Assembly (NCBI GenBank): GCA_017744285.1
Contig: JAGIBP010000033.1
Coordinates: forward strand, 36,585 to 100,584
DNA length: 64,000 bases
From: Variovorax sp.
Lineage (GTDB): Bacteria; Pseudomonadota; Gammaproteobacteria; Burkholderiales; Burkholderiaceae_C
Direction of reading: 5' to 3'
The notes under the pieces were generated by a model. That model was not told the origin of the DNA. It did no database searches and worked only from the letters and a program-made list of their open reading frames with translations. A program made the translations under genes and the position numbers. Shown here piece after piece: positions 7,761 through 16,124 of this stretch (position 1 is its first letter; every line of letters begins with the position of its first letter).

Positions 7761-9239
7761 ATGGGCGCACAACCAATCAAGATTGCGATTCTTGCCATGG
7801 GCGGCGAGGGCGGCGGCGTGCTCGCCGACTGGATCGTCGACATGGGCGAGGCCAACGGCTACGTCGCGCAGACCACCTCGGTGCCCGGCGTGGCGCAACG
7901 CACCGGCGCCACCATCTACTACGTCGAGCTGTTCCCCAAGGCGCAGGCCGATGCCGCTGGAGGCCAGCCGGTGCTGGCCTTGATGCCGCTGCCGGGCGAC
8001 GTCGACGTGGTGCTGGCCTCGGAGCTGATGGAAGCGGGCCGCGCGGTGCAGCGCGGCCTGGTCACCCGCGACCGCACCACGCTCATCGCTTCCACCCACC
8101 GCGTCTATTCGATCGCCGAGAAGAGCGCCCTGGGCGATGGCCGCGTGGACAGCGCCGAACTGCTCGGCCACGCCGAGCGCGCCGCCAGGCGCTTCATCCG
8201 CTTCGACATGGCCGAGGCCGCGGAGGCCTCGGGCAGCGTGATCAGCGCGGTGCTCTTCGGCGCGCTCTGCGGCGCGGGCGTGCTGCCCTTCGGCCGCGCG
8301 CAGTTCGAAGCCACCATCGAGCGCGGCGGCGTGGGCGTGAAGCCGAGCCTCAAAGCCTTCGGCGCCGCCTTCGCACGGGCGCAGGGCGAGCCCGACGTGC
8401 AGGCCGCCATCGCGCCAGCCGCCACGCCGCAGCCGCGCCATCCCGCCGTGCGTGCGCTGGTCGAGCGCGTGCAGCGCGGCTTCCCGGCCGAGGCGCAGCC
8501 GGTGCTGCTCGAAGGCGTGCGCCGCCTCATCGACTACCAGGACCTGGACTACGCCGCGCTCTACCTCGACCGCGTGGCCGCGCTGCCAGGGGGCGGCAAG
8601 CTGCTGAACGAGACCGCGCGCCACCTCGCGCTGTGGATGTCGTACGAGGACACGGTCCGCGTGGCCCAGCTCAAGACCCGCGCCACCCGCTTCGAGCGCG
8701 TGCGCGGCGAGGCGCGGGTGCAGGCCGGCCAGGTGCTCGCGATCAACGAATTCATGCACCCGCGCCTGCAGGAGATCTGCGAGACGCTGCCGGGTGGCAT
8801 CGGCCGCTGGCTCATGAACTCGACCGCACCGCGCAAGCTCGTCGAGCGCATGACGCAGAAGGGCCGCGTGATCCAGACCAGCTCGCTGCGCGGCTACATG
8901 ATGCTGCGCACGGTGGCCGGCATGAAGCGTTGGCGCCGCTCGACCCTGCGCTACGCGGACGAGAACCGCCGCATCGAGGAATGGCTCGCGCGCATCGCCG
9001 AGACTGCCGCGCGCAACCCCGAACTCGCGGTGGAAGTCGCCCAGTGCCAGCGCCTCGTGAAGGGCTACAGCGACACGCACGAACGCGGCCTGCGCAACTA
9101 CGACACCGTGATGGCCGCCGTGCAGCGCGCGGGCGCCGCCATCGCGCCCGCCACCCTGCGCGAACTGCGCGACGCGGCGCTGGCCGACGAGCACGGCCAC
9201 CAGCTGCAGGCCGCGCTCGCTCGCCATGCGCTGGCCTGA
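7761..9239 (+). CDS. Indolepyruvate ferredoxin oxidoreductase-like beta subunit with C-terminal DUF6537-like extension
   Basis: The 492 residues start with the gamma-type 2-oxoacid oxidoreductase fold: ILAMGGEGGGVLADWIV (residues 9-25) and the conserved TTSVPGVAQRTGATIYY. After about residue 200 the protein extends far beyond the usual IorB length of about 200. It has a helical domain containing VERMTQKGRVIQTSSLRGY, typical of long beta subunits in proteobacteria. It would pair with the product of the gene ending 8 bases upstream to form the holoenzyme. The start follows a GAGGATCGAG ribosome site. The substrate is inferred as for the alpha subunit (iadB by position). Confidence 0.88.
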   Translation: MGAQPIKIAILAMGGEGGGVLADWIVDMGEANGYVAQTTSVPGVAQRTGATIYYVELFPKAQADAAGGQPVLALMPLPGDVDVVLASELMEAGRAVQRGLVTRDRTTLIASTHRVYSIAEKSALGDGRVDSAELLGHAERAARRFIRFDMAEAAEASGSVISAVLFGALCGAGVLPFGRAQFEATIERGGVGVKPSLKAFGAAFARAQGEPDVQAAIAPAATPQPRHPAVRALVERVQRGFPAEAQPVLLEGVRRLIDYQDLDYAALYLDRVAALPGGGKLLNETARHLALWMSYEDTVRVAQLKTRATRFERVRGEARVQAGQVLAINEFMHPRLQEICETLPGGIGRWLMNSTAPRKLVERMTQKGRVIQTSSLRGYMMLRTVAGMKRWRRSTLRYADENRRIEEWLARIAETAARNPELAVEVAQCQRLVKGYSDTHERGLRNYDTVMAAVQRAGAAIAPATLRELRDAALADEHGHQLQAALARHALA

Positions 9240-9257
9240 TACCGGATCGAAGAAGCC

Positions 9258-10253
9258 ATGTCATCCGCCGCACCTGCCACCCTGTCCCTGCGCGTCGCCG
9301 AGGCGCGCTCGCTCAATCCACTGATCAGGCTCTTCCGTCTGCGCGCCGCCGACGGCGCGGCGCTGCCGGCCTACACCGCCGGCGCGCACATTCGCGTCGA
9401 AGTCACGCTGGCGGATGGCGGCAAGGACTGGCGCCACTACTCGCTGGTCAACTTCGCCGCGCAAGGCGACGCGACCGATGCCCCCGCCGAGTACGTCATC
9501 GCGGTGCGCAAGGAAGACGACGGCCGCGGCGGTTCGCGCTTCATGCACGAGCGGCTGGCCGAGGGCGATACCGTCACGGTCGAGGCGCCGAAGAACGACT
9601 TCCCCCTGCACGACGGCCCCGGCGGCACCGTGCTGCTGGCGGGCGGCATCGGCATCACGCCGCTCGCGAGCATGGCCGCGCGCCGCCGCGCCGAGGGCTT
9701 GCCGGTGCGCCTGCACTACGCGGGCCGCAGCCGCGAGCTGATGGCCTTCCTCCCCGAGCTGCAAGCGCTGCTCGGCGACGACCTGCATGTGCACGCCGAC
9801 GCCGAGCAGGGCCGCGCCTTCGACATCGGCGCGCTGCTCGACGGCTTCCCGCCGGGCGACCGGCTCTACGTGTGCGGCCCGAAGGTCATGCTCGATGCGG
9901 TGCTCGCGCAGACCCAGGCGCGCGGCTGGACGCACGACCGCGTGCACTTCGAGCTCTTCACCACGCCGGTGGTGGAAGAGGGCGATCACGCCTTCGAGGT
10001 CGAGCTCGCGCAATCGGGCCGGCGCTTCACGGTGCCGGCCGACCAGAGCATCCTCGACTGCCTGATCGAGCACGGATGCGACCCGATGTTCGACTGCAAG
10101 CGCGGGGAATGCGGCGTGTGCGCCACGCCGGTGATCGACGGCGAGATCGACCACCGCGACTACGTGCTCACCGCCCGCGAGAAGGCCGAGGGCAACGTGA
10201 TGCAGATCTGCATCTCGCGCGCCAAGGGCCAGAAGCTGACACTGGACATCTGA
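9258..10253 (+). CDS. PDR/VanB family oxidoreductase, reductase component of the Rieske dioxygenase
   Basis: The 331 residues match the phthalate dioxygenase reductase architecture: a flavin-binding barrel (HYSLVN near 60), an NAD-binding domain (LLAGGIGITPLASMAARR near 130 and YVCGPKVMLDAV), and a C-terminal plant-type [2Fe-2S] ferredoxin with cysteines in CDPMFDCKRGECGVC (about 274-288) plus a later Cys in QICIS. It moves electrons from NADH through flavin and the iron-sulfur centre to a Rieske oxygenase, here most likely the alpha/beta pair encoded immediately downstream. It is the third gene of the operon, which matches iadC of the described cluster by position. Confidence 0.93.
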   Translation: MSSAAPATLSLRVAEARSLNPLIRLFRLRAADGAALPAYTAGAHIRVEVTLADGGKDWRHYSLVNFAAQGDATDAPAEYVIAVRKEDDGRGGSRFMHERLAEGDTVTVEAPKNDFPLHDGPGGTVLLAGGIGITPLASMAARRRAEGLPVRLHYAGRSRELMAFLPELQALLGDDLHVHADAEQGRAFDIGALLDGFPPGDRLYVCGPKVMLDAVLAQTQARGWTHDRVHFELFTTPVVEEGDHAFEVELAQSGRRFTVPADQSILDCLIEHGCDPMFDCKRGECGVCATPVIDGEIDHRDYVLTAREKAEGNVMQICISRAKGQKLTLDI

Positions 10254-10266
10254 AGGGGACCACACG

Positions 10267-11580
10267 ATGACTTCGTACCGAGGCAACCCGCAGGCCGTTC
10301 GCGCTCTGGTGCAGGACGACCGCGTGCACCGCGACCTCTACATCAGCCAGGAGCTGTTCGAGCTGGAGCAGGAGCACTTCTTCGCGAACACCTGGAACTA
10401 CGCGGGCCACGAAAGCCAGATCCCGAAGCCCGGCGACTACATCACCAACGAGATCGCGGGCCGGCCGCTGATCATCGCGCGCCACACCGACGGGTCGGTG
10501 CGCGTGATGATGAACCGCTGCGCGCACAAGGGCTCGCGCCTCGTGAGCTCGCCCTGCGGCAACACCGGCAAGTTCTTCCGCTGCCCCTACCACGCCTGGA
10601 CCTTCAAGACCGACGGCTCGCTGCTGTCGATCCCGCTGAAGAACGGCTACGAGGGCACGCAGCTGCACGAGTGCGAGGCGGCCAAGGGGCTGGTCACGGT
10701 GAAGAATGTGCGCAGCCACCGGGGCTTCATCTTCGTGAAGATCAACGACGTCGGCCCGGGCTTCGAGGACTACTTCGGCAATTCGCTGAGTTCGATCGAC
10801 AACATGGCCGACCGCTCGCCGGAGGGCGAGCTGGAGATCGCCGGCGGGTGCCTGCGCTTCATCCACCAGTGCAACTGGAAGATGTTCGTCGAGAACCTCA
10901 ACGACACCATGCACCCGATGGTGGCGCACGAATCCTCCGCCGGCACCGCGAAGAGCATGTGGGCCGGCAAGCCGGACGACGAACCCAAGCCGATGGCCAT
11001 CGAGCAGTTCGTGCCCTTCATGTCCGACTACAAGTTCTTCGAGGACATGGGCGTGCGCACCTACGACAACGGCCACAGCTTCACCGGCGTGCACTTCAGC
11101 ATCCATAGCAAGTACAAGGCGATCCCCGACTACGACAACGCGATGAAGGCCAGGTATGGCGAGGAGCGCACCGCGCAGATCCTCGGCATGGCGCGGCACA
11201 ACACGGTGTACTACCCGAACCTCACGATCAAGGGCGCGATCCAGGCGATCCGCGTGGTCAAGCCGATCGCGGCCGACAAGTGCCTGGTCGAGAGCTGGAC
11301 CTTCCGGCTCAAGGGCGCGCCGCCCGAGCTGCTGCAGCGCACCGCGATGTACAACCGCCTGATCAACTCGCCCTTCTCGGTCGTCGGTCACGACGACCTG
11401 CAGGCCTACCGCGGCATCCAGGCCGGGCTGCACGCGAGCGGCAACGAGTGGGTGAGCCTGCACCGCAACTACGACCCGGCCGAGAAGAAGGGCGGCGAGA
11501 TCACCACCATCGGCACCAACGAACTGCCGATGCGCAACCAGTACCGGAGCTGGGCCAGGTACATGACGGAGACGATGTGA
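10267..11580 (+). CDS. iadD: Aromatic ring-hydroxylating dioxygenase alpha subunit (Rieske; iad-type IAA oxygenase)
   Basis: The 437 residues contain the Rieske [2Fe-2S] motif, C85-A-H87 (CAHKGSRLV) with CPYHAW near 106-111. The mononuclear iron region NWKMFVENLNDTMHPMVAHE (about 203-222) supplies the D-x2-H-x4-H ligands. With the beta subunit, whose start overlaps its stop, it forms the oxygenase that adds O2 to an aromatic substrate. In Variovorax auxin loci the fourth and fifth genes, iadD and iadE, encode the Rieske pair that turns indole-3-acetate into dioxindole-3-acetate (from memory). Operon position and neighbours agree with this, but substrate cannot be read from sequence. A paralogue lies at 20300. 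Confidence 0.88.
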   Translation: MTSYRGNPQAVRALVQDDRVHRDLYISQELFELEQEHFFANTWNYAGHESQIPKPGDYITNEIAGRPLIIARHTDGSVRVMMNRCAHKGSRLVSSPCGNTGKFFRCPYHAWTFKTDGSLLSIPLKNGYEGTQLHECEAAKGLVTVKNVRSHRGFIFVKINDVGPGFEDYFGNSLSSIDNMADRSPEGELEIAGGCLRFIHQCNWKMFVENLNDTMHPMVAHESSAGTAKSMWAGKPDDEPKPMAIEQFVPFMSDYKFFEDMGVRTYDNGHSFTGVHFSIHSKYKAIPDYDNAMKARYGEERTAQILGMARHNTVYYPNLTIKGAIQAIRVVKPIAADKCLVESWTFRLKGAPPELLQRTAMYNRLINSPFSVVGHDDLQAYRGIQAGLHASGNEWVSLHRNYDPAEKKGGEITTIGTNELPMRNQYRSWARYMTETM

Positions 11581-12062
11581 TGAAAGAGCCGACCCGTCAG
11601 GACCTGGTCGACTTCGTGGTGAACGAGTCGCGCCTGCTCGATGCGAAGCGCTTCGAGGAATGGAACGCGCTCTTCACCGACGAGGCCTTCTACTGGGTGC
11701 CGCTGATTCCGGACCAGGAGGACGGCATCAACCACACCTCGCACCTCTACGAGGACAAGCTGCTGCGCGAGCTGCGCATCGAGCGCCTGAAGAGTCCGCG
11801 CGCCTTCTCGCAGCAGCCGCCGAGCCGCTGCCACCACCTGCTGCAGACGCCCACGGTCGAGGCGTTCGACGCGGCCGCGAACCGCTACGTGGTGCGTACC
11901 GAGTTCCACTACACCGAGTCGCAGGGCGACGAGCTGCAGTTCCACGTCGGCACCTTCTTCCATCACCTCACGGTGCAGGACGGCGCGCTGCGCATGACCT
12001 TGAAGCGCGTGAACCTGCTCAACTGCGACGCGGCGCTGCCGGCAGTGCAGCTATTCATCTAG
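11580..12062 (+). CDS. iadE: Aromatic ring-hydroxylating dioxygenase beta subunit
   Basis: This 160-residue protein has the NTF2-like fold of ring-hydroxylating dioxygenase small subunits. The start (LVDFVVNESRLLDAKRFEEW), YWVPLIPDQ, and a C-terminal TLKRVNLLNCDAALPAVQLFI are characteristic. It has no cofactor of its own and stabilises the alpha3beta3 oxygenase. ATG 11580 shares one base with the alpha-subunit stop codon, so the two are translationally coupled. A paralogue at 21619 ends with the near-identical AWRALPAIQLFI. Assigned iadE by operon position; the function is well supported, the substrate is inferred. Confidence 0.87.
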   Translation: MKEPTRQDLVDFVVNESRLLDAKRFEEWNALFTDEAFYWVPLIPDQEDGINHTSHLYEDKLLRELRIERLKSPRAFSQQPPSRCHHLLQTPTVEAFDAAANRYVVRTEFHYTESQGDELQFHVGTFFHHLTVQDGALRMTLKRVNLLNCDAALPAVQLFI

Positions 12063-12069
12063 GGCCGAC

Positions 12070-13692
12070 ATGCACCTCACCGTCCATGACGCCTTCTGCG
12101 CGAGCGCCAGGCGCACGCCGCAGGCCGAGTTCCTGTTCATCGAATCGGTCACCGCCCAGGCCTACGGCATTGCGCCGGGCGCCATCACCTGGGGCGATGC
12201 CGCCGCCGAGGTCGAGCGCCTGCGCGCCGCCTATGCCCAGGCGGGCTACGGCCACGGCCACCGCGTCGGGCTGCTGCTGGAGAACCGGCCGGCCTTCCTC
12301 TTCCACTGGTTCGCGCTCAATGCCCTGGGCGTGAGCGTGGTGCCGATCAATGCCGAGATGCGATCGGCCGAGTTGAGCTACCTGATCGGCCACAGCGAGA
12401 TCGGCCTGGCCGTGACGCTGCCGCACCGCGCCGGCGACCTGCGCGCCGCCGCGAAGACGGCCGGCATCGCCTTCGAGACCATGGGGCCCGACGATGCGGT
12501 GCCGCCAGCCACGACGCCAGCGCCCCGCGCGGCGGAGCCGGTCGGGCTCGCGAGCGAATGCGCGCTGCTCTACACCTCGGGCACCACCGGGCGGCCCAAG
12601 GGCTGCATGCTGGGCAACGAGTACTTCCTGCGCGCCGGCCAGTGGTATGCCGAGCTGGGCGACCTCTGCCCGGTGCGCCCGGATGCCGAACGCATCATCA
12701 CGCCGCTGCCGCTCAACCATGTGAACGCGATGGCGTTCTCGACCATGGTGGTGCTGGTCGCGGGCGGCTGCCTGGTGCAGCTCGACCGCTTCCATCCGAA
12801 GCGCTGGCTGCAGAGCGCGCGCGAAAGCCGCGCGACGATTGCCCACTACCTCGGCGTGATGCCGGCGATGCTGCTCTCGGCGCCGTCCGTCGATGCCGAT
12901 CGCGAGCACCACATCCGCTGGGGCTTCGGCGCCGGGGTGGACCGCAAGAACCATGCGCCCTTCGAGGCGCGCTTCGGCTTCCCGCTGATCGAGGCCTGGG
13001 CCATGACCGAGACCGGCGCCGCCGCCTGCGTGATGGCGAACCACGAGCCGCGCCACGTCGGCACCAACTGCTTCGGCCGCCGCGAGGACTTCGTCGAGAT
13101 CCGCCTCGTGGACGACGAAGGCCGCGAGGTGCCCGACGGCACGCCGGGCGAACTGCTGGTGCGCTCGGCCGGCAGCGACCCGAGGCGCTACTTCTTCTCG
13201 GGCTACCTGAAGGACGAGGAAGCCACCCGCGAGGCCTGGGCCGGCGGCTGGTTCCACACCGGCGACATGGTGCGCCGCGACGCCGAAGGCAACTACTGCT
13301 TCGTCGACCGAAAGAAGAACGTGATTCGCCGCAGCGGCGAGAACATCTCGGCGGTCGAGGTCGAGAGCGTGCTCAACCAGCATCCGGCGGTGAAGACCTC
13401 GGCGGTCGCGGCAACGCCCGACGCGGTGCGCGGCGACGAGGTGCTGGCCTGCATCGTGCTGCGCGACGACGCGCAGGCGAGCGACCCCGCGCGGCTCGCG
13501 GCCAGCATCGTGGACCATGCCCTGTCGCAGCTCGCCTATTACAAGGCGCCGGGTTACGTCGCCTTCGTCGGAGCGCTGCCGCTCACGGCCTCGCAGAAGA
13601 TCCAGCGCGGGCAGCTGCGCGAACTCGCGAACGCCTTGCCGGGCCAGGCGAACTGCGTCGACACCCGTTCGATGAAGAGGAGGCAGTCATGA
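12070..13692 (+). CDS. AMP-dependent acyl-CoA synthetase/ligase
   Basis: The 540 residues are a complete ANL-superfamily ligase: P-loop [16 protein letters not shown] near 167, WAMTETGAA near 314, DRKKNVIRRSGENISAVEVE near 413-432 and the C-terminal catalytic Lys in LPLTASQKIQRG near 510. It forms an acyl-adenylate from a carboxylic acid and ATP, then the CoA ester. Placed between the Rieske dioxygenase and the thiolase-like aldolase, it most plausibly activates dioxindole-3-acetate to its CoA ester. That inference rests on order and chemistry, not on binding-pocket residues. Its stop overlaps the next start. Confidence 0.9.
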   Translation: MHLTVHDAFCASARRTPQAEFLFIESVTAQAYGIAPGAITWGDAAAEVERLRAAYAQAGYGHGHRVGLLLENRPAFLFHWFALNALGVSVVPINAEMRSAELSYLIGHSEIGLAVTLPHRAGDLRAAAKTAGIAFETMGPDDAVPPATTPAPRAAEPVGLASECALLYTSGTTGRPKGCMLGNEYFLRAGQWYAELGDLCPVRPDAERIITPLPLNHVNAMAFSTMVVLVAGGCLVQLDRFHPKRWLQSARESRATIAHYLGVMPAMLLSAPSVDADREHHIRWGFGAGVDRKNHAPFEARFGFPLIEAWAMTETGAAACVMANHEPRHVGTNCFGRREDFVEIRLVDDEGREVPDGTPGELLVRSAGSDPRRYFFSGYLKDEEATREAWAGGWFHTGDMVRRDAEGNYCFVDRKKNVIRRSGENISAVEVESVLNQHPAVKTSAVAATPDAVRGDEVLACIVLRDDAQASDPARLAASIVDHALSQLAYYKAPGYVAFVGALPLTASQKIQRGQLRELANALPGQANCVDTRSMKRRQS

Positions 13693-14858
13693 CGCGGCGC
13701 CAGTCCTACGAGGGCGTGGCCGTCGCGGTGCCGGTCACGGTGCCCTACGTGCGCTACTCCACGCGCGGCGCCCACTGGTTCATCGGCCAGGCGATCGAGG
13801 CGCTGGTGCAGGCCAGCGGGGTCGAGAAGGCGCAGATCGACGGCCTCTGCCTCAGCAGCTTCTCGCTCGTGCCCGACACCGCGGTCGGCGTGACGCAGCA
13901 CATGGGCCTCTCGCCGCGCTGGCTCGACCACGTGCCGACCGGCGGCGCCTCGGGCGTGATGTGCCTGCGCCGCGCGGCGCGCGCGGTGCAGGCGGGCGAT
14001 GCCGACATCGTCGCCTGCGTGGCCGCCGACACGAACCATGTCGATTCCTTCCGACAGACGCTCGGCGGCTTCAGCACCTTCGCGCGCGACGCCACCTACC
14101 CCTACGGCTCGGGCGGCCCGAACTCCATCTTCGCGATGATCACCGCGCACTACATGCGCACCTTCGGCGCGAAGCGCGAGGACTTCGGACGCATCTGCGT
14201 GGACCAGCGCAGCAACGCACTGAAGAACCCGCACGCGATGTTCAAGAAGGCGCTCACGCTCGACGAGTACATGGCGGCGCGGCCGATCTCCGACCCGCTG
14301 CATCTCTTCGACTGCGTGATGCCCTGCGCGGGCGCCGAGGCCTTCCTCGTGATGAGCGAGGGGCGCGCACGCGAACTCGGCCTGCCGCATGCGGTGATCC
14401 GCGGCGCGATCGAGCGGCACAACGCCTATTCCGACGACCCGGTGATGGTGCGCGGCGGCTGGCGCGTGGACCGCGACGACCTCTACGCGCAGGCCGGCGT
14501 GAAGCCGGCCGACATCGACTTCGTGCAGACCTACGACGACTATCCGGTGATCGTGATGATGCAGTTCGAGGACCTCGGCTTCTGCGAGAAGGGCGAAGGG
14601 CCGGCCTTCGTGCAGTCGCACGACATGACGCACGCGGGCAGCTTTCCCAACAACACCAGCGGCGGCCAGCTCTCCGCGGGCCAGGCCGGCGCGGCGGGCG
14701 GCTTCCTCGGCATGACCGAGGCCATCCGCCAGTTGACCGATTGCGCCGACGCGCGCGCGGTGCCCGATGCGCGACTCGGCCTCGTCGCCGGCTTCGGCAT
14801 GGTCACTTACGACCGCTGCCTGTGCACAGGCGCCGTCATCCTCGGGAGAGCGCCATGA
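13689..14858 (+). CDS. Thiolase-like lipid-transfer (SCP2/Ltp) protein, probable CoA-ester retro-aldolase
   Basis: The 389-residue protein has the thiolase fold of SCP-x/lipid-transfer-type enzymes but lacks the thiolase catalytic pair. The usual C-A-S-G nucleophile site reads PTGGASGVM, with Gly in place of Cys. The usual GHP histidine motif reads SGGQLSAGQAGAAGG. YDDYPVIVMMQFEDLGF near 280 resembles the tyrosine-containing region of Ltp2 aldolases. Ltp2-type proteins pair with DUF35 proteins and cleave tertiary 3-hydroxyacyl-CoAs by retro-aldol reaction; the next gene encodes a DUF35 domain. Dioxindole-3-acetyl-CoA is just such a substrate and would give isatin plus acetyl-CoA. The family call is solid; the reaction is inferred. 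Confidence 0.85.
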   Translation: MTRRQSYEGVAVAVPVTVPYVRYSTRGAHWFIGQAIEALVQASGVEKAQIDGLCLSSFSLVPDTAVGVTQHMGLSPRWLDHVPTGGASGVMCLRRAARAVQAGDADIVACVAADTNHVDSFRQTLGGFSTFARDATYPYGSGGPNSIFAMITAHYMRTFGAKREDFGRICVDQRSNALKNPHAMFKKALTLDEYMAARPISDPLHLFDCVMPCAGAEAFLVMSEGRARELGLPHAVIRGAIERHNAYSDDPVMVRGGWRVDRDDLYAQAGVKPADIDFVQTYDDYPVIVMMQFEDLGFCEKGEGPAFVQSHDMTHAGSFPNNTSGGQLSAGQAGAAGGFLGMTEAIRQLTDCADARAVPDARLGLVAGFGMVTYDRCLCTGAVILGRAP

Positions 14859-16111
14859 CCATGCCCCTGATGCGCCCCAAGCGCAAGAACCCCGTCCTGC
14901 GCACCCGGCAGATGAACCTGCCGCCGTGGGCGCGCGGCCGTGTCGCGCTCGGCATCACGGCCGGCGCGGCGGAAGGCCGCTTCGTGCTCCAGACCTGCGA
15001 GGACTGCGGCACGGTTCAATACCCGCCCCGCGAGGCCTGCCGCAAGTGCCTGTCGCCGCGACTGCACTGGCGCGAGCAGAGCGGCGAAGGCGAACTGCTG
15101 AGCGCCACCACGCTGCACCACAGCAACGACCTGTTCTTTCGCGAGCGGCTGCCGTGGCGCCTCGGCCTCGTGCACCTCGATGCCGGCCCGACGCTGATGG
15201 TGCACCTGCACGGCGAGGTCGGCGAGGCGCCGCAGCGCGTGCGCGTGGGCGCGCGCCTCGACCGGGCCGGACAGGCCGTTCTCATTGGATTTCCGAACGA
15301 AGGGAGCCCCCACATGGCTGACGACAAGATGCTCCGCGAGATGACGAGCGACCCCAAATTCCGCAAGGTGCTGGTCACCGACGGCAAGACCGAGGTGGGC
15401 CAGGCGATGGTGCGCGCGCTGGTCAAGGCCGGCGCCGACATCGTCTGGGTCGGCCATGCCGAGCCGTGGAAGAAGACGGGCAGCGGCCTCGACGACATCA
15501 CGGCGCTGCCGCAGGTCACGCTGGTGCCGCTGGACCTGACCAACGGCCGCTCGGTGAGCGAGCTGGCCGGCGAGATCGGCGGCAAGGTCGACATCGTGAT
15601 CAACAACGCGGAAGTGCATCGCACCTTCGGCATCGGCGCGCGGCGCGGCACCGACGTCGCGAAGGCCGAGATGGACATCAACTACTTCGGCCTGCTGCGG
15701 CTGGCGCAGGAGTTCGGCCCGGCGCTCAAGGGCCGCTCGGCCGACGGCGCGACCGGCGCGACCGCATGGGTCAACCTGCTGTCGGTGTATGCGCTCTCCA
15801 ATTTCCCGCCGCACGGCACCTTCAGCGCCTCGAAGGCGGCGGCGCATTCGCTCGCGCAGTGCCTGCGCGCGGAGATGCGGCCGGCCGGCATCCGCGTGGT
15901 CAACGTGTTCCCGGGCCCGATCGACGACGAGTGGAACCAGCACACGCCGCCACCCAAGCTCGCGCCCAGCGGGCTCGCGAGCGCGATCGTGAAGGCGCTG
16001 CGCGACGGCGTCGAGGACGTGTACCCGGGCGACGTGGCCCAGGAGTGGCTCGAACGCTGGCGCGACAACCCCAAGATCCTCGAACGCGAGCTGGCCGCGG
16101 GCAACGGCTGA
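14855..16111 (+). CDS. DUF35 zinc-ribbon/OB-fold protein fused to an SDR-like domain
   Basis: One open frame of 418 residues joins two domains. Residues 1-150 are a DUF35 protein with zinc ligands C48, C51, C62, C65 (CEDCGTVQYPPREACRKC) and an OB-fold. Residues 154-418 look like a short-chain dehydrogenase whose key motifs are eroded: TGxxxGxG is TDGKTEVG (175-182), NNAG is NNAE (250-253), and YxxxK is F323-S-A-S-K327; Ser310 remains. A good ribosome site (AAGGGAG, 15300-15306) sits 7 bases before an in-frame ATG at 15314, so a free SDR domain may also be made. DUF35 partners bind acyl-CoA for thiolase-like aldolases; the upstream gene is one. The SDR role is unknown. Confidence 0.85.
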   Translation: MTMPLMRPKRKNPVLRTRQMNLPPWARGRVALGITAGAAEGRFVLQTCEDCGTVQYPPREACRKCLSPRLHWREQSGEGELLSATTLHHSNDLFFRERLPWRLGLVHLDAGPTLMVHLHGEVGEAPQRVRVGARLDRAGQAVLIGFPNEGSPHMADDKMLREMTSDPKFRKVLVTDGKTEVGQAMVRALVKAGADIVWVGHAEPWKKTGSGLDDITALPQVTLVPLDLTNGRSVSELAGEIGGKVDIVINNAEVHRTFGIGARRGTDVAKAEMDINYFGLLRLAQEFGPALKGRSADGATGATAWVNLLSVYALSNFPPHGTFSASKAAAHSLAQCLRAEMRPAGIRVVNVFPGPIDDEWNQHTPPPKLAPSGLASAIVKALRDGVEDVYPGDVAQEWLERWRDNPKILERELAAGNG

Positions 16112-16124
16112 CCGGAGATATCGA

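Noticed and set aside
5569..9239. Indolepyruvate as the real substrate of the 2-oxoacid oxidoreductase
   Set aside because: The family name alone does not fix the substrate. Oxidising indolepyruvate to IAA-CoA would not need the downstream dioxygenase and cyclase. Isatinate fits the operon better, though this is untested.
13689..14858. Normal thiolase function for the SCP2-like protein
   Set aside because: The nucleophile Cys and the GHP histidine are both absent, so thiolytic cleavage is unlikely.
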